DNA of 39,561 nt from assembly GCA_045617525.1 (NCBI GenBank), contig JAZLIT010000045.1:1-39561 (forward strand), given 5' to 3'. Shown one piece after another: positions 16,302 through 24,414 of the stretch. This DNA comes from JAZLIT01 sp045617525. Lineage in GTDB: Bacteria > Bacillota > Bacilli > Bacillales_A > Planococcaceae. How positions within the stretch are numbered: position 1 is the first letter of the stretch; every line of letters begins with the position of its first letter. The translations under genes and the position numbers were made by a program. The notes beneath the pieces were generated by a model. It saw nothing but the letters and a program-made list of their open reading frames with translations, had not been told where the DNA came from and did no database searches.

Positions 16302-17180
16302 TTAAAATCCGTAAACCGAGCGTGCATGCTTCGAAATTAAACGATAGCCACGTGTTTCGATTGGCGCAAATAATTCATTTGAATACACAGGCACCTCTAA
16401 AGAATCGATCGTCGCATCAATTTCTTGTGCTGTATCTATCGTTGCTAATAGATGAGAAAGGCGTAACATTTCAGCATCTTCTTCAATCTTTTTACGCTGT
16501 GCAGGCTTTAATAATTCAATCGATTCAATTACGCCATCGATTGAACCATATGTTTGAATAAGCTGAAGCGCTGTTTTTGGCCCAATTCCTTTAACACCAG
16601 GATAGCCATCACTTGAATCTCCCATAAAAGCCTTCACTTCCGCGAATTGCGTCGGTTCGATTGCATACTCCTCTTTGAAACGGTCATTCGTATACACGTC
16701 GTATTCGGTATACCCTTTTTTCGTGAAGGCAATCGTCGTTGATGGATTTAAAAGCTGCAATAAATCTTTATCGCCGCTAATAATCGTAATATCTACTTCA
16801 TCTTTCCACTTCATCACCATTGAGCCAATTAAATCATCTGCCTCAATACCTTTTACGCCAAAGTTTTGCCAGCCTAGCATAGCTGAAACTTCCTTTGCTA
16901 AATCAAACTGTGGCTGCATCTCTACAGGTGGTGCTGGACGATTCGCTTTATAGCCTTCAAATAAATCATTGCGGAACGTATGTGAACCCATATCCCAGCA
17001 TACCGCGATATGCGTTGGCTTCATTAAATTTTGCGCAGTTAAAACGTGACGTGCAAAACCTTGCACACCATTTGTGGGTGTTCCATCTTCTAATCGTATA
17101 AATTGATTCATTGCTGCAGACGCAAAAAATGAACGGAAAAGCAGCGCCATACCATCAACAATCATTAAGTGTTTTTTCAT
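16302..17180 (-). CDS. 5'-3' exonuclease, YpcP-like (Pol I N-terminal domain family)
   Basis: A 292-aa stand-alone FEN/Pol I-type nuclease that removes 5' flaps or RNA primers. Visible acidic motifs are MIVDGMALLFRSFFA at the start, GIEADDLIGSMV and TIISGDKDLLQLL in the middle, and the helix-3-turn-helix DNA clamp PGVKGIGPKTALQLIQTYG. An in-frame ATG exists at 17204, but GCGAGGAA lies between it and ATG 17180, so the latter is the start. It stands alone, divergent from the SPFH gene. Its length and architecture match B. subtilis YpcP, which backs up the nuclease domain of Pol I. Confidence 0.93.
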   Translation of the reverse strand: MKKHLMIVDGMALLFRSFFASAAMNQFIRLEDGTPTNGVQGFARHVLTAQNLMKPTHIAVCWDMGSHTFRNDLFEGYKANRPAPPVEMQPQFDLAKEVSAMLGWQNFGVKGIEADDLIGSMVMKWKDEVDITIISGDKDLLQLLNPSTTIAFTKKGYTEYDVYTNDRFKEEYAIEPTQFAEVKAFMGDSSDGYPGVKGIGPKTALQLIQTYGSIDGVIESIELLKPAQRKKIEEDAEMLRLSHLLATIDTAQEIDATIDSLEVPVYSNELFAPIETRGYRLISKHARSVYGF

Positions 17181-17283
17181 CGTAAATTCCTCGCTTTCTA
17201 TCATTCAATCATTATAGCAAATTCCACACGACAACTTCGATTAAAACAAATCACAAATTTACTGAAAATTATTCCCACTCCTA

Positions 17284-17313
17284 TGAAACCTTCTCACGCC
17301 AAAAGCAGTATAC
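17284..17313 (+). promoter_or_regulatory. Possible sigmaW-like promoter of the SPFH/zinc-ribbon pair
   Basis: TGAAAC (17284-17289) is followed 16 bases later by CAGTATA, close to the sigmaW pattern TGAAAC-N16-CGTATA but with one extra base. The start site would lie about 25 bases before the ribosome site. The B. subtilis ydjFGHI operon, which contains the homologous genes, is a known sigmaW target. Confidence 0.35.
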
Positions 17314-17351
17314 TTACTTATATAGAAGAAATTATTATTGGAGGTATGTAC

Positions 17352-18656
17352 ATGGGATTACTACGAGCAGGTATCGATGCAGCAGCAGGCGTTTTAGAAG
17401 ATCAATGGCGTGATTACTTTTATTGCGAATCGATTCCAGCAACAACACTAGTTGTAAAGGGTGCTAAAAAAAATCCAAAGCGCTCATTATTTAAAAACAA
17501 TGACACAAATATTATAAGTAACGGCTCCATTATTGCCATTAATGAAGGGCAAGCTATGGCCATTGTTGATCAAGGTAAGATAATCGAATTCTGTGCCGAG
17601 TCAGGGGAATTCCTTTTCGATACATCAACAGAATCAAGTGTTTTTTACGGGGACTTAAGCGAGACAATTGCAGAAAGCTTTAAAAACTTTGGCAAACGTA
17701 TCGCATTCGGTGGCGATGCGCCAAAGGATATTCGCGTTTATTATTTCAACACGAAAGAAATTCCAGGCAATAAATACGGTACCCCTTCTCCAGTTCCATT
17801 CCGCGTAGTGGACAATAATATCGGCCTAGACATCGACATCTCAATTCGCACAAACGGCGAATACTCATTTAAAATCATTGACCCAATTTTGTTTTACACA
17901 AATGTTAGCGGGAACGTTGAATCTGAATTTAGCCGCGCGCAAATTGAAATGCAGTTACGTTCTGAGCTTTTAACAGCGCTACAACCTGCATTCGCTAAAA
18001 TTTCAACGATGGGCATTCGATATAGTGCGCTTCCTGGTCATACAATGGAATTATCACATGCGCTGAACGAGGTCCTTTCAGAGAAATGGACAAACTTACG
18101 CGGCATTAAAATCATTTCTTTCGGTGTAAACACGGTAAGTGCATCAGAAGACGATGAAAAAATGATAAAGCAGCTTCAAAAAAATGCCGTACTTCGCAAT
18201 CCAAACATGGCTGCAGCAGCACTGACTGGTGCCCAAGCAGACGCAATGCTATTAGCAGCTCAAAATGAAGGTGGCGCATTTACTGGCTTTGCTGGCATGA
18301 ATATGGCGAACAGCACAGGTGGTATGAATGCTGGCCAATTATTTGAAATGGGTGCACAGCAACAAGCATCGAAAGCAAAAGCTCAACAAGCAGCAGGCTG
18401 GACTTGTTCTTGCGGCACACAAAACAGTGGGAAATTCTGTTCAAACTGCGGCTCTGGTCAACCCTCAAATGAAAGATGGACTTGCTCTTGCGGCACACAG
18501 AACAGTGGGAAATTCTGCTCAAACTGTGGCTCTGGTCAACCAGTAGCACAAGTAATCCAATGTGATAAATGCGGCTGGCAACCCGAGGCAGGTAACGCAC
18601 CTAAATTCTGTCCAGAATGCGGCGATGCAATTACAGAAGCAGACATTAAATCTTAA
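17352..18656 (+). CDS. SPFH-domain protein with C-terminal zinc ribbons (YdjI-like)
   Basis: A 434-aa protein. Residues 1-330 match the virion-core-like SPFH/band-7 proteins such as B. subtilis YdjI (start MGLLRAGIDAAAGVLEDQWR, then YFYCESIPATTLVVKGAKK). The C-terminus holds three zinc ribbons. The first two are near-identical copies of a CSCGTQNSGKFCSNCGSG unit; the third has CDKCGWQ and CPECGDA. There is no signal peptide, so it is probably cytosolic and membrane-associated, in the phage-shock/LiaFSR-like envelope-stress group. TTGGAGG lies seven bases before ATG 17352; the frame is open further upstream, but no better start exists. The zinc-ribbon partner follows after 13 bases. Confidence 0.87.
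   Translation: MGLLRAGIDAAAGVLEDQWRDYFYCESIPATTLVVKGAKKNPKRSLFKNNDTNIISNGSIIAINEGQAMAIVDQGKIIEFCAESGEFLFDTSTESSVFYGDLSETIAESFKNFGKRIAFGGDAPKDIRVYYFNTKEIPGNKYGTPSPVPFRVVDNNIGLDIDISIRTNGEYSFKIIDPILFYTNVSGNVESEFSRAQIEMQLRSELLTALQPAFAKISTMGIRYSALPGHTMELSHALNEVLSEKWTNLRGIKIISFGVNTVSASEDDEKMIKQLQKNAVLRNPNMAAAALTGAQADAMLLAAQNEGGAFTGFAGMNMANSTGGMNAGQLFEMGAQQQASKAKAQQAAGWTCSCGTQNSGKFCSNCGSGQPSNERWTCSCGTQNSGKFCSNCGSGQPVAQVIQCDKCGWQPEAGNAPKFCPECGDAITEADIKS
18399..18541 (+). repeat. Tandem zinc-ribbon repeat, two copies, 78-bp period
   Basis: Bases 18399-18463 and 18477-18541 are 65-base copies differing at four positions. All four differences fall at third codon positions and leave the amino acids unchanged, so the peptide is conserved while the DNA has drifted. 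Confidence 0.85.
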
Positions 18657-18669
18657 GGAGTGATTGTAA

Positions 18670-19770
18670 ATGAGCTTAAATGCGGAGGACATACAGCCAA
18701 GGGTAATAGAGGAAAACGACGCTAAATGTCCTTCCTGCTCAGCTGCAATTAAATTCGATCCATTAAGTGGGCTTCTCAAATGCCCCTATTGCCACTATGA
18801 GGAAGTAATTCCACTACCTGAGGCTGAACAAGATCTCGTTGCGCAGGAACTTGATTTTCATGAGGCAGTTGAACGTGGAAACTTTAATTGGGGCGAGGAA
18901 AAGAAAGCGGTTATTTGTAACTCATGTGCAGCTGAATCCATTTATGACGCCCTTGAAGTTGCCAACGTTTGCCCGTACTGCGGGTCTAATCATTTAATGG
19001 AAAGCTCCGCAGAAAATTCATTAGCGCCAAATGGTATCATTCCATTTAACGTTTCACATGAGCAGGCCAATGAAAATTCCAAGCGCTGGATTAAAGGCAA
19101 ATGGTTTGCGCCAAACGAAGCAAAACGCACGGCTAAAGCTGATAATTTTGCTGGCATTTACTTACCTTACTGGACATTCGATAGTAAAACAGCCTCTCGC
19201 TATACAGCGCGTTACGGGAAACATCGTAGCGTGACAAATAGCCAAGGCAAAACAACTACGCGAACAGACTGGTATTCTACGAGTGGCTTTTATCAGGAAT
19301 TTATCGACGACGAGCTAGTCCGTGCCACAAAACGCTACGACAGTGGCTTACTAGGTAGAATCGAGCCATTTGATACGCGTAAGCCAATCGCCTATACGCA
19401 GGATTATTTAACTGGCTATGTAGCCGAACGCTATAGTGTCGGTCTTGAAGATGGTTGGAAAATTGCGCAGAACAACATCCATTCGCATCTTGAAGGTCAA
19501 ATTTCGAGTGTTGTGCGTCGCCGTCATCGTGCAGATGTCGTCTCAAGCGTTCGATTCTCAACCGTCCACTCAGACGTCACGTATAAATATATAATGCTGC
19601 CAATTTGGCTATCCTCTTATCGCTATAAAGAGAAAGCTTATCAATTTTTAGTGAACGGACAAACCGGTAAAGTAGGGGGCGAATCCCCTATTTCGGCAAT
19701 AAAAGTTACATTCGCTACACTAACTGCACTCATTATCATTGCAGTCGTTTATTTTTATTACCAACAATAA
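18670..19770 (+). CDS. Zinc-ribbon membrane-anchored protein (YdjG-like)
   Basis: 366 aa. It has two N-terminal zinc-binding pairs, CPSCSAA...CPYCHYE (about 19-42) and CNSCAAE...CPYCGSN (about 83-110), then a large beta-rich body (KGKWFAPNEAKRTAKADNFA, YLPYWTFDSKT), and one C-terminal membrane helix at about 343-363. This matches B. subtilis YdjG, the partner of YdjI. It starts 13 bases after the SPFH stop with TAAGGAG in front. The pair probably acts at the membrane under envelope stress; the biochemical role is unknown. No pspA (ydjF) gene is present in the window. Confidence 0.85.
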   Translation: MSLNAEDIQPRVIEENDAKCPSCSAAIKFDPLSGLLKCPYCHYEEVIPLPEAEQDLVAQELDFHEAVERGNFNWGEEKKAVICNSCAAESIYDALEVANVCPYCGSNHLMESSAENSLAPNGIIPFNVSHEQANENSKRWIKGKWFAPNEAKRTAKADNFAGIYLPYWTFDSKTASRYTARYGKHRSVTNSQGKTTTRTDWYSTSGFYQEFIDDELVRATKRYDSGLLGRIEPFDTRKPIAYTQDYLTGYVAERYSVGLEDGWKIAQNNIHSHLEGQISSVVRRRHRADVVSSVRFSTVHSDVTYKYIMLPIWLSSYRYKEKAYQFLVNGQTGKVGGESPISAIKVTFATLTALIIIAVVYFYYQQ

Positions 19771-19807
19771 AAGAGGGCTCATTTCGCAAAAAATGAGCCC
19801 TCTTTTT
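19770..19807. terminator. Bidirectional terminator between zinc-ribbon and OsmC genes
   Basis: AGAGGGCTCATTT pairs perfectly with AAATGAGCCCTCT, with A runs on one side and T runs on the other, so it can end transcription from both converging genes. Confidence 0.9.
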
Positions 19808-20237
19808 ATGCAAATTCCACAATAATCTTAATTTCCACGTTGCCCTTTAATGCTTTGCTAATCATACATGTCTGCTCTGCTTTCATCGCTAAACGCCCGG
19901 CCATCTTTTCATTACGCTCATTACTTTCAGCCAGTGCAATCGTCAGCCGATGAATGATTGCCTCATATGTAAATACGCCATTTGTGACATCAACAACGCC
20001 TTCACTTTCCATGCTTAGCTTAGCATCAATGCGTGCACGCTCTAGCATCGCCGCGAGCGAAATAATATAGCATGTTGCCGAAGCCCCGAGCAGCATCTCA
20101 TCTGGATTAGTGCCTACACCCGGCCCTTCCATCTCCTCAGGAATTGAAATGTCCGTTTTTAACTTCTTTGCCTCAAGCGTCCCGACATCATTTCTGCCGC
20201 CTGCCCAATTCAAGGCCATTTTAAAGCTATGCTTCAT
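19806..20237 (-). CDS. OsmC-family peroxiredoxin-like protein
   Basis: A 143-aa OsmC/Ohr-fold protein. The two family cysteines are in LGASATCYIISLAAML (Cys57) and MKAEQTCMISKAL (near Cys125), the pair that reduces organic peroxides. The GPGVGTNPDEMLLGA segment places it with the SACOL1771-like branch. It reads toward the terminator shared with the zinc-ribbon gene. The ribosome site is weak (AAGATGG). It is 130 bases downstream of the ECF S-component gene with no clear terminator between them, so read-through from the B12 operon is possible, though no functional link is evident. Confidence 0.88.
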   Translation of the reverse strand: MKHSFKMALNWAGGRNDVGTLEAKKLKTDISIPEEMEGPGVGTNPDEMLLGASATCYIISLAAMLERARIDAKLSMESEGVVDVTNGVFTYEAIIHRLTIALAESNERNEKMAGRLAMKAEQTCMISKALKGNVEIKIIVEFA

Positions 20238-20369
20238 CTCATCACCATCTTTTCTGACATAAACCGATATAATTTACTATACCATGTACAATTTGGATGG
20301 GGTATTTTTTACTTTGCCTTTTTTTGGATCAACGCATTTGATTTTCTTCCTTTAAAAGCTCTTACCATT

Positions 20370-21071
20370 TTACTTTTGCAAAATACCATATTTCATTTTT
20401 ACGCGTTGTAATTTTTCACTAATGGGTTTTGTTAATAATAACAGGAAAATGACATTCGACACACAGTACACAATGGTAAATGGCACAGCTGTTCCAAGCG
20501 CTACTAAATAAGCCTCCCAGTTAAATACACCGTACAGTGAAACCGCTCCCCATACATCCATGCCGAACGAGAAAAAGATGCCTGCAAAAATCCCAAACAA
20601 AACAAGTGCCCATTTTTTGTGCATAACGCCTGTTTTGCCAAGTAACCCCGCAAAGAAACCAATCATTCCCCACGTAAACATTTGAAATGGTGTCCACGGA
20701 CCTTGTCCAAAAAACATATTGGACACTAACGCCGACGTAGCGCCAGTTAAAAATCCTGCTTCTGCACCGAGCGAAAAACCAGTAATGGCAGTAATCGCTG
20801 CAACTGGTTTAAAGCCTGGTGTTACGATAAATAAACAGCGACCTGCTACTGAAAGGGCCGACATTACTGCAATCGTTAAAATTTCACGTGGCTGTGGTTT
20901 TCTCCGCTCAAATGATATAAAAAACGGCACACATGCCAAAATCATTATGACGATTGAAATAAAATAATATTTTCGGTCATTAAGTACCGTAATCCCCAAA
21001 TACATGACGAGGGGAATGATCACAAAAAAGATGATGTATGAAATGATTACACGGGAACGACTTTTTTGCAT
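20370..21071 (-). CDS. ECF transporter S component, probable cobalamin-specific (CbrT-like)
   Basis: A 233-aa membrane protein with six to seven hydrophobic segments. The central part (about 60-135) carries the conserved substrate-binding-family pattern AGRCLFIVTPGFKPVAAITA, then SLGAEAGFLTGATSALVSNM and GPWTPFQMFTWG. This type of ECF substrate-specificity subunit is usually found beside its own EcfA/EcfT, as here, and includes the B12 transporter CbrT of Lactobacillus delbrueckii (by memory of the family, not by alignment). Its start overlaps the EcfA gene by 25 bases. Because the operon begins with a cobalamin riboswitch and carries DUF4430 proteins, I predict cobalamin or a corrinoid precursor as substrate. 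Confidence 0.85.
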   Translation of the reverse strand: MQKSRSRVIISYIIFFVIIPLVMYLGITVLNDRKYYFISIVIMILACVPFFISFERRKPQPREILTIAVMSALSVAGRCLFIVTPGFKPVAAITAITGFSLGAEAGFLTGATSALVSNMFFGQGPWTPFQMFTWGMIGFFAGLLGKTGVMHKKWALVLFGIFAGIFFSFGMDVWGAVSLYGVFNWEAYLVALGTAVPFTIVYCVSNVIFLLLLTKPISEKLQRVKMKYGILQK

Positions 21072-22699
21072 AGCTGCACCACGTCCTCACATGTAATCGC
21101 GTTCACAAACAAGTTTCTTGATATGCGGTGTGCTGCTGTTGTATAAAAATTATTTCCACTATAAAACGCGCGTGGTGCATCCTCTGAAACGAGATTCCCA
21201 TCGAAAAATAACGCACAGCGGCTACTTGTTTTTGCGGAAAATTCGATATCATGCGTTACCATCACAATCGTCATGCCCTGTTGCTGCAGTGCCTGTAAAA
21301 TACCGGCTAACTCCTCTTTCGCATGAGCATCAATGCCCTTGGTCGGTTCATCTAGTAATAAAATTTCCGGCTCTACGAGTAAGAGTTTGGCGAGTGCTAA
21401 CTTTTGTTGTTCCCCGCCACTTAAATCGTACGGATGGCGCTCGAGCACATCCGATAGCTTTAGCAGGGTACTAATTTCCTCCACTTTTGAATCCGGCAAT
21501 TTTAAAGTTGTTGCCATTGTAGAAAGCTCTTGCTTTGCTGTTTTTTCAACAAATAATGTTTTCGGATCTTGTGGTAGCATCGTAAGGTATTTTTGATATA
21601 GTTCTTTATTATTGTATTTTTTGAGCTTTTGGCCGTGCAGTAGCACATCTCCCCGATATGGTTTTTGCAGTCCTGCTAAAATGGAAAGAGCTGTCGATTT
21701 ACCTGTCCCATTACCACCAATAATTGTGAATAATTCGCCTTTCCTAACCGCGAAGTTAAAGCTATGTAGCACATCTGTAGCATTTTTTTCATAGCGGAAT
21801 GCAATATCCTTTGCTTCGAGAACGAACGGTTCATTGTTAATACCTACCTCATTAGGTATCTCTAAGCCTGTCGCCATTTCCTCTTGTCCAAGCCACTGTT
21901 GTCCTTCACGAATCGTTAGTGGTGCCTCACCTTCTCCATGTAACAAATGGAAAATTTTCGTCGCAGAAGGGAGTGCCGTAATCATTGCGTGATTTTTCGG
22001 CAGCCCTCGTAATACTTGCTTGGGTGGCCCATTAAAAATAATTTCACCAGAATCCATGACAATCGCACGGTCAGCAATCGGCAATACTTCCTCTAAACGG
22101 TGCTCGATTAATATAATCGTAATACCCAGTTCTTCATTTAAACGATGAAGTGTTTGAATAAATTCCATCGCCGCAATCGGATCAAGTTGTGATGTTGGTT
22201 CATCTAACAATAATACTTTCGGCTGCATCACCATGACGGATGCTAAATTGAGCAATTGCTTTTGTCCCCCAGAAAGCTCCGTCGTTTTTTGACGGAACCA
22301 CTTTTGAATACCGAAGAAGTTCGCCATTTCCGCAACTCTGCGGCGAATCGTTTGTGTATCAAGTCCAAGATTCTCTAAACCAAATGCGAGCTCATGCCAC
22401 ACTTTATCGGTAACGATTTGGTTTTCAGGATTTTGTAGCACGTAACCGATTTCAGAAGCGGCGATTTCATCATCCAGTGACTCGAGCGCACGTCCCTTGT
22501 AGAGAATCGCGCCACTTTTCGTGCCATGCGGTTGCAGTTCTCGCTTTAGGTGGCGTAGCAATGTACTTTTCCCGCAACCAGACTGTCCCATTAACACGAC
22601 AAATTCCCCTTGTTCTATTTCTACATTAATATGTTGTAAAACAGCTTGCTTTTCATTCGGATAATGAAAACTCACATCGTCGATTGTAAGGATCGCCAT
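21047..22699 (-). CDS. Fused double ATPase of an ECF transporter (EcfA-EcfA')
   Basis: 550 aa holding two complete ABC ATPase halves. Half one has Walker A GQSGCGKST (38-46), signature ELSGGQKQLLNLAS and Walker B VLLLDEPTSQLD. Half two has GGNGTGKSTALSIL (about residue 325), signature DLSGGEQQKLALAK and ILLLDEPTKGID. In most Bacillota the two ECF ATPases are separate shared subunits; a fused pair next to its own T and S components marks a dedicated group I-like ECF importer. AAGGAGG precedes ATG 22699, and the gene overlaps the EcfT gene by 28 bases. Confidence 0.93.
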   Translation of the reverse strand: MAILTIDDVSFHYPNEKQAVLQHINVEIEQGEFVVLMGQSGCGKSTLLRHLKRELQPHGTKSGAILYKGRALESLDDEIAASEIGYVLQNPENQIVTDKVWHELAFGLENLGLDTQTIRRRVAEMANFFGIQKWFRQKTTELSGGQKQLLNLASVMVMQPKVLLLDEPTSQLDPIAAMEFIQTLHRLNEELGITIILIEHRLEEVLPIADRAIVMDSGEIIFNGPPKQVLRGLPKNHAMITALPSATKIFHLLHGEGEAPLTIREGQQWLGQEEMATGLEIPNEVGINNEPFVLEAKDIAFRYEKNATDVLHSFNFAVRKGELFTIIGGNGTGKSTALSILAGLQKPYRGDVLLHGQKLKKYNNKELYQKYLTMLPQDPKTLFVEKTAKQELSTMATTLKLPDSKVEEISTLLKLSDVLERHPYDLSGGEQQKLALAKLLLVEPEILLLDEPTKGIDAHAKEELAGILQALQQQGMTIVMVTHDIEFSAKTSSRCALFFDGNLVSEDAPRAFYSGNNFYTTAAHRISRNLFVNAITCEDVVQLCKKVVPV

Positions 22700-23556
22700 T
22701 TCAGTCCCTCCTTTAGTTCGACGGCTAGCGGTACAGACAGCAGCGCAAAATATGTACTATAAATTAGCACACTCCCTACACTCCACTGCATGTCCGAAAA
22801 TGTCGGATAAAAATAAAATGTTGTTACGCCTTGGAAGCTACCAACTATATTGATGACAAATAAAATTAAAATCGCGCCGAGCATAATCCCGTCTCTACTT
22901 TCGAAAACAAATAGCGAAAAAGCTGTTCGCTTCTTCACACCGTACCCTCTTGCCTTCATTGAATCTGCCGTATCAATTGCATTATCAAGCGCCCATGTAA
23001 TTAAAATCGATAAGATACGGACCGTACATTTAATACGGTGCCATAAATGCCCCGACGTATAGTCCATACCAATCGTTTTTTGGGCTCTAGCAATTTGTGT
23101 CAACTGATGCTTAAAACGTGGAACAAGTCGTAGTGCAATGGAAATCGTCAGCGATAGTGCCGGTGAAAACTTGCCGAATAAATAGAGAAACTTATCCGAT
23201 GTCATCACCTCGTTGTAGCAGCTAAACCATAGCATAACTGCAATAATCATCACCGCCATTGCCAACCCGTACAAAATCGCTTCTACCGTAATCGCGTTGC
23301 CGTTCACATACAACAGCACGCGCTCGCCGTTATGACTAATAATTGGATTAATAATTGCCATCAAGAAAAATAATGGCACATACAGCTTCCAGTCTTTCAA
23401 AAGGCGTTCGCGACGTAAAGCCAAATTTAAACAGATTGCCGAGAAAATCGTAATCACCAAAAAAACCGGGTGCATGAAAAACATAGACATACCAATGACA
23501 GTCACAAAAAAGGTGAATAGCACAACCGGATGATAATTTTCAAATGCATTCATCAT
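22672..23556 (-). CDS. ECF transporter transmembrane (EcfT) subunit
   Basis: A 294-aa membrane protein with about six hydrophobic segments. The cytosolic coupling region carries the EcfT hallmark Ala-Arg-Gly motif in TADSMKARGYGVKKR (near residue 205). It joins the ATPase pair to the S component. Its ATG shares one base with the stop of the DUF4430 lipoprotein gene (TAATG), so the two are translationally coupled. This coupling supports a direct functional link between the extracellular lipoprotein and the importer. Confidence 0.92.
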   Translation of the reverse strand: MMNAFENYHPVVLFTFFVTVIGMSMFFMHPVFLVITIFSAICLNLALRRERLLKDWKLYVPLFFLMAIINPIISHNGERVLLYVNGNAITVEAILYGLAMAVMIIAVMLWFSCYNEVMTSDKFLYLFGKFSPALSLTISIALRLVPRFKHQLTQIARAQKTIGMDYTSGHLWHRIKCTVRILSILITWALDNAIDTADSMKARGYGVKKRTAFSLFVFESRDGIMLGAILILFVINIVGSFQGVTTFYFYPTFSDMQWSVGSVLIYSTYFALLSVPLAVELKEGLKWRSLQSTM

Positions 23557-24410
23557 TACTCACCTTCCCAGTAGTGACCAAGATCTCGCCCTAAATCGAC
23601 TGTATACTGCCATTCAATAACATCACCATCTGCTAATTTATATTGGCTACAACCGTAGTTCGGGTAGACACCGTTAACTTTGTACATCCATCCGCTTAAT
23701 GGACCTGCACTAAATTCATAAAGGTGATTTATCCCTTCCACGTAGACGCTATTGTATATGTTTTCATTGGCACCCTGGTATTCGATTTGGATTTTATGCT
23801 CTTTTGTTGCACGTTGAAGCACGTCCCAGACCGTTTCTTTATCTGATAGTAATTCATATTTTGTTGTTTTTAATATGGCACCATTCTTCGGAACATATTT
23901 TTCACTTTGTAGTGAATTGTCAAGCAAGTCCCAGTTCTTTAAAATACTGTCGACACGGATAGTAATGGTAACATAGCGTTTTTTAGCTTCTGGTTCATTT
24001 GGAGTTACTTGCTGTTTTGGTTGTTCGGATATGTTTGGTTTTTCTTGTTGTTTCGTTGAATCTTGATCAGCAGCTTTTTCAACTGGTTTTTCAACTGGTT
24101 TTTCCGTAGATTTTACCGTTGCCTTATACTCTTCTTTTTCTACTGGTTGTTCTACTTTTGGTTGCTCAGGTTCTTTTTGTGTTTCCGACTCTTCTTCGAC
24201 TACTTCCTCTACCTTTTCTTCTTCTTTGACTTCATCGTCTTCTTTTATTTCAGTACCTTTTGGCACGTCTAGCTGTTGGTGTTCTTCCGCAATACTTTGC
24301 TCTTGCTCTTCCATTTTTTCGTACTGCTCAACCGTTTGAATGTTACATGCCGTTAAAAAGATTGTGAATAGAGCGATTGCTATGATACGATACCATTTCA
24401 TTTTCATCAT
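23556..24410 (-). CDS. DUF4430 lipoprotein, probable membrane-bound cobalamin receptor
   Basis: A 284-aa lipoprotein with lipobox LTAC (Cys22). Residues about 25-145 are a long Glu/Lys/Pro/Gln-rich flexible arm that could reach through the cell wall. Residues about 190-284 are a DUF4430 domain, the fold of the transcobalamin/intrinsic-factor beta domain: VWDVLQRATKEH, then LYEFSAGPLSGWMYKVNGVY, then DGDVIEWQYTVDLGRDLGH. It lies between the S-layer-anchored proteins and the ECF genes and overlaps EcfT, so I infer that it takes cobalamin from the surface proteins and passes it to the S component. GGAGTGAG precedes ATG. Domain call strong; ligand inferred. Confidence 0.88.
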   Translation of the reverse strand: MMKMKWYRIIAIALFTIFLTACNIQTVEQYEKMEEQEQSIAEEHQQLDVPKGTEIKEDDEVKEEEKVEEVVEEESETQKEPEQPKVEQPVEKEEYKATVKSTEKPVEKPVEKAADQDSTKQQEKPNISEQPKQQVTPNEPEAKKRYVTITIRVDSILKNWDLLDNSLQSEKYVPKNGAILKTTKYELLSDKETVWDVLQRATKEHKIQIEYQGANENIYNSVYVEGINHLYEFSAGPLSGWMYKVNGVYPNYGCSQYKLADGDVIEWQYTVDLGRDLGHYWEGE

Positions 24411-24414
24411 ATAC

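Noticed and set aside
18280..18600. A 106-codon minus-strand frame with an internal repeat
   Set aside because: The repeat is the reflection of the tandem zinc-ribbon duplication in the SPFH gene; there is no independent support.
24063..24272. A plus-strand open frame of Phe/Leu-rich sequence resembling membrane helices
   Set aside because: It is the antisense of the Glu/Lys-rich arm of the DUF4430 lipoprotein, whose repetitive codons produce long complementary frames.
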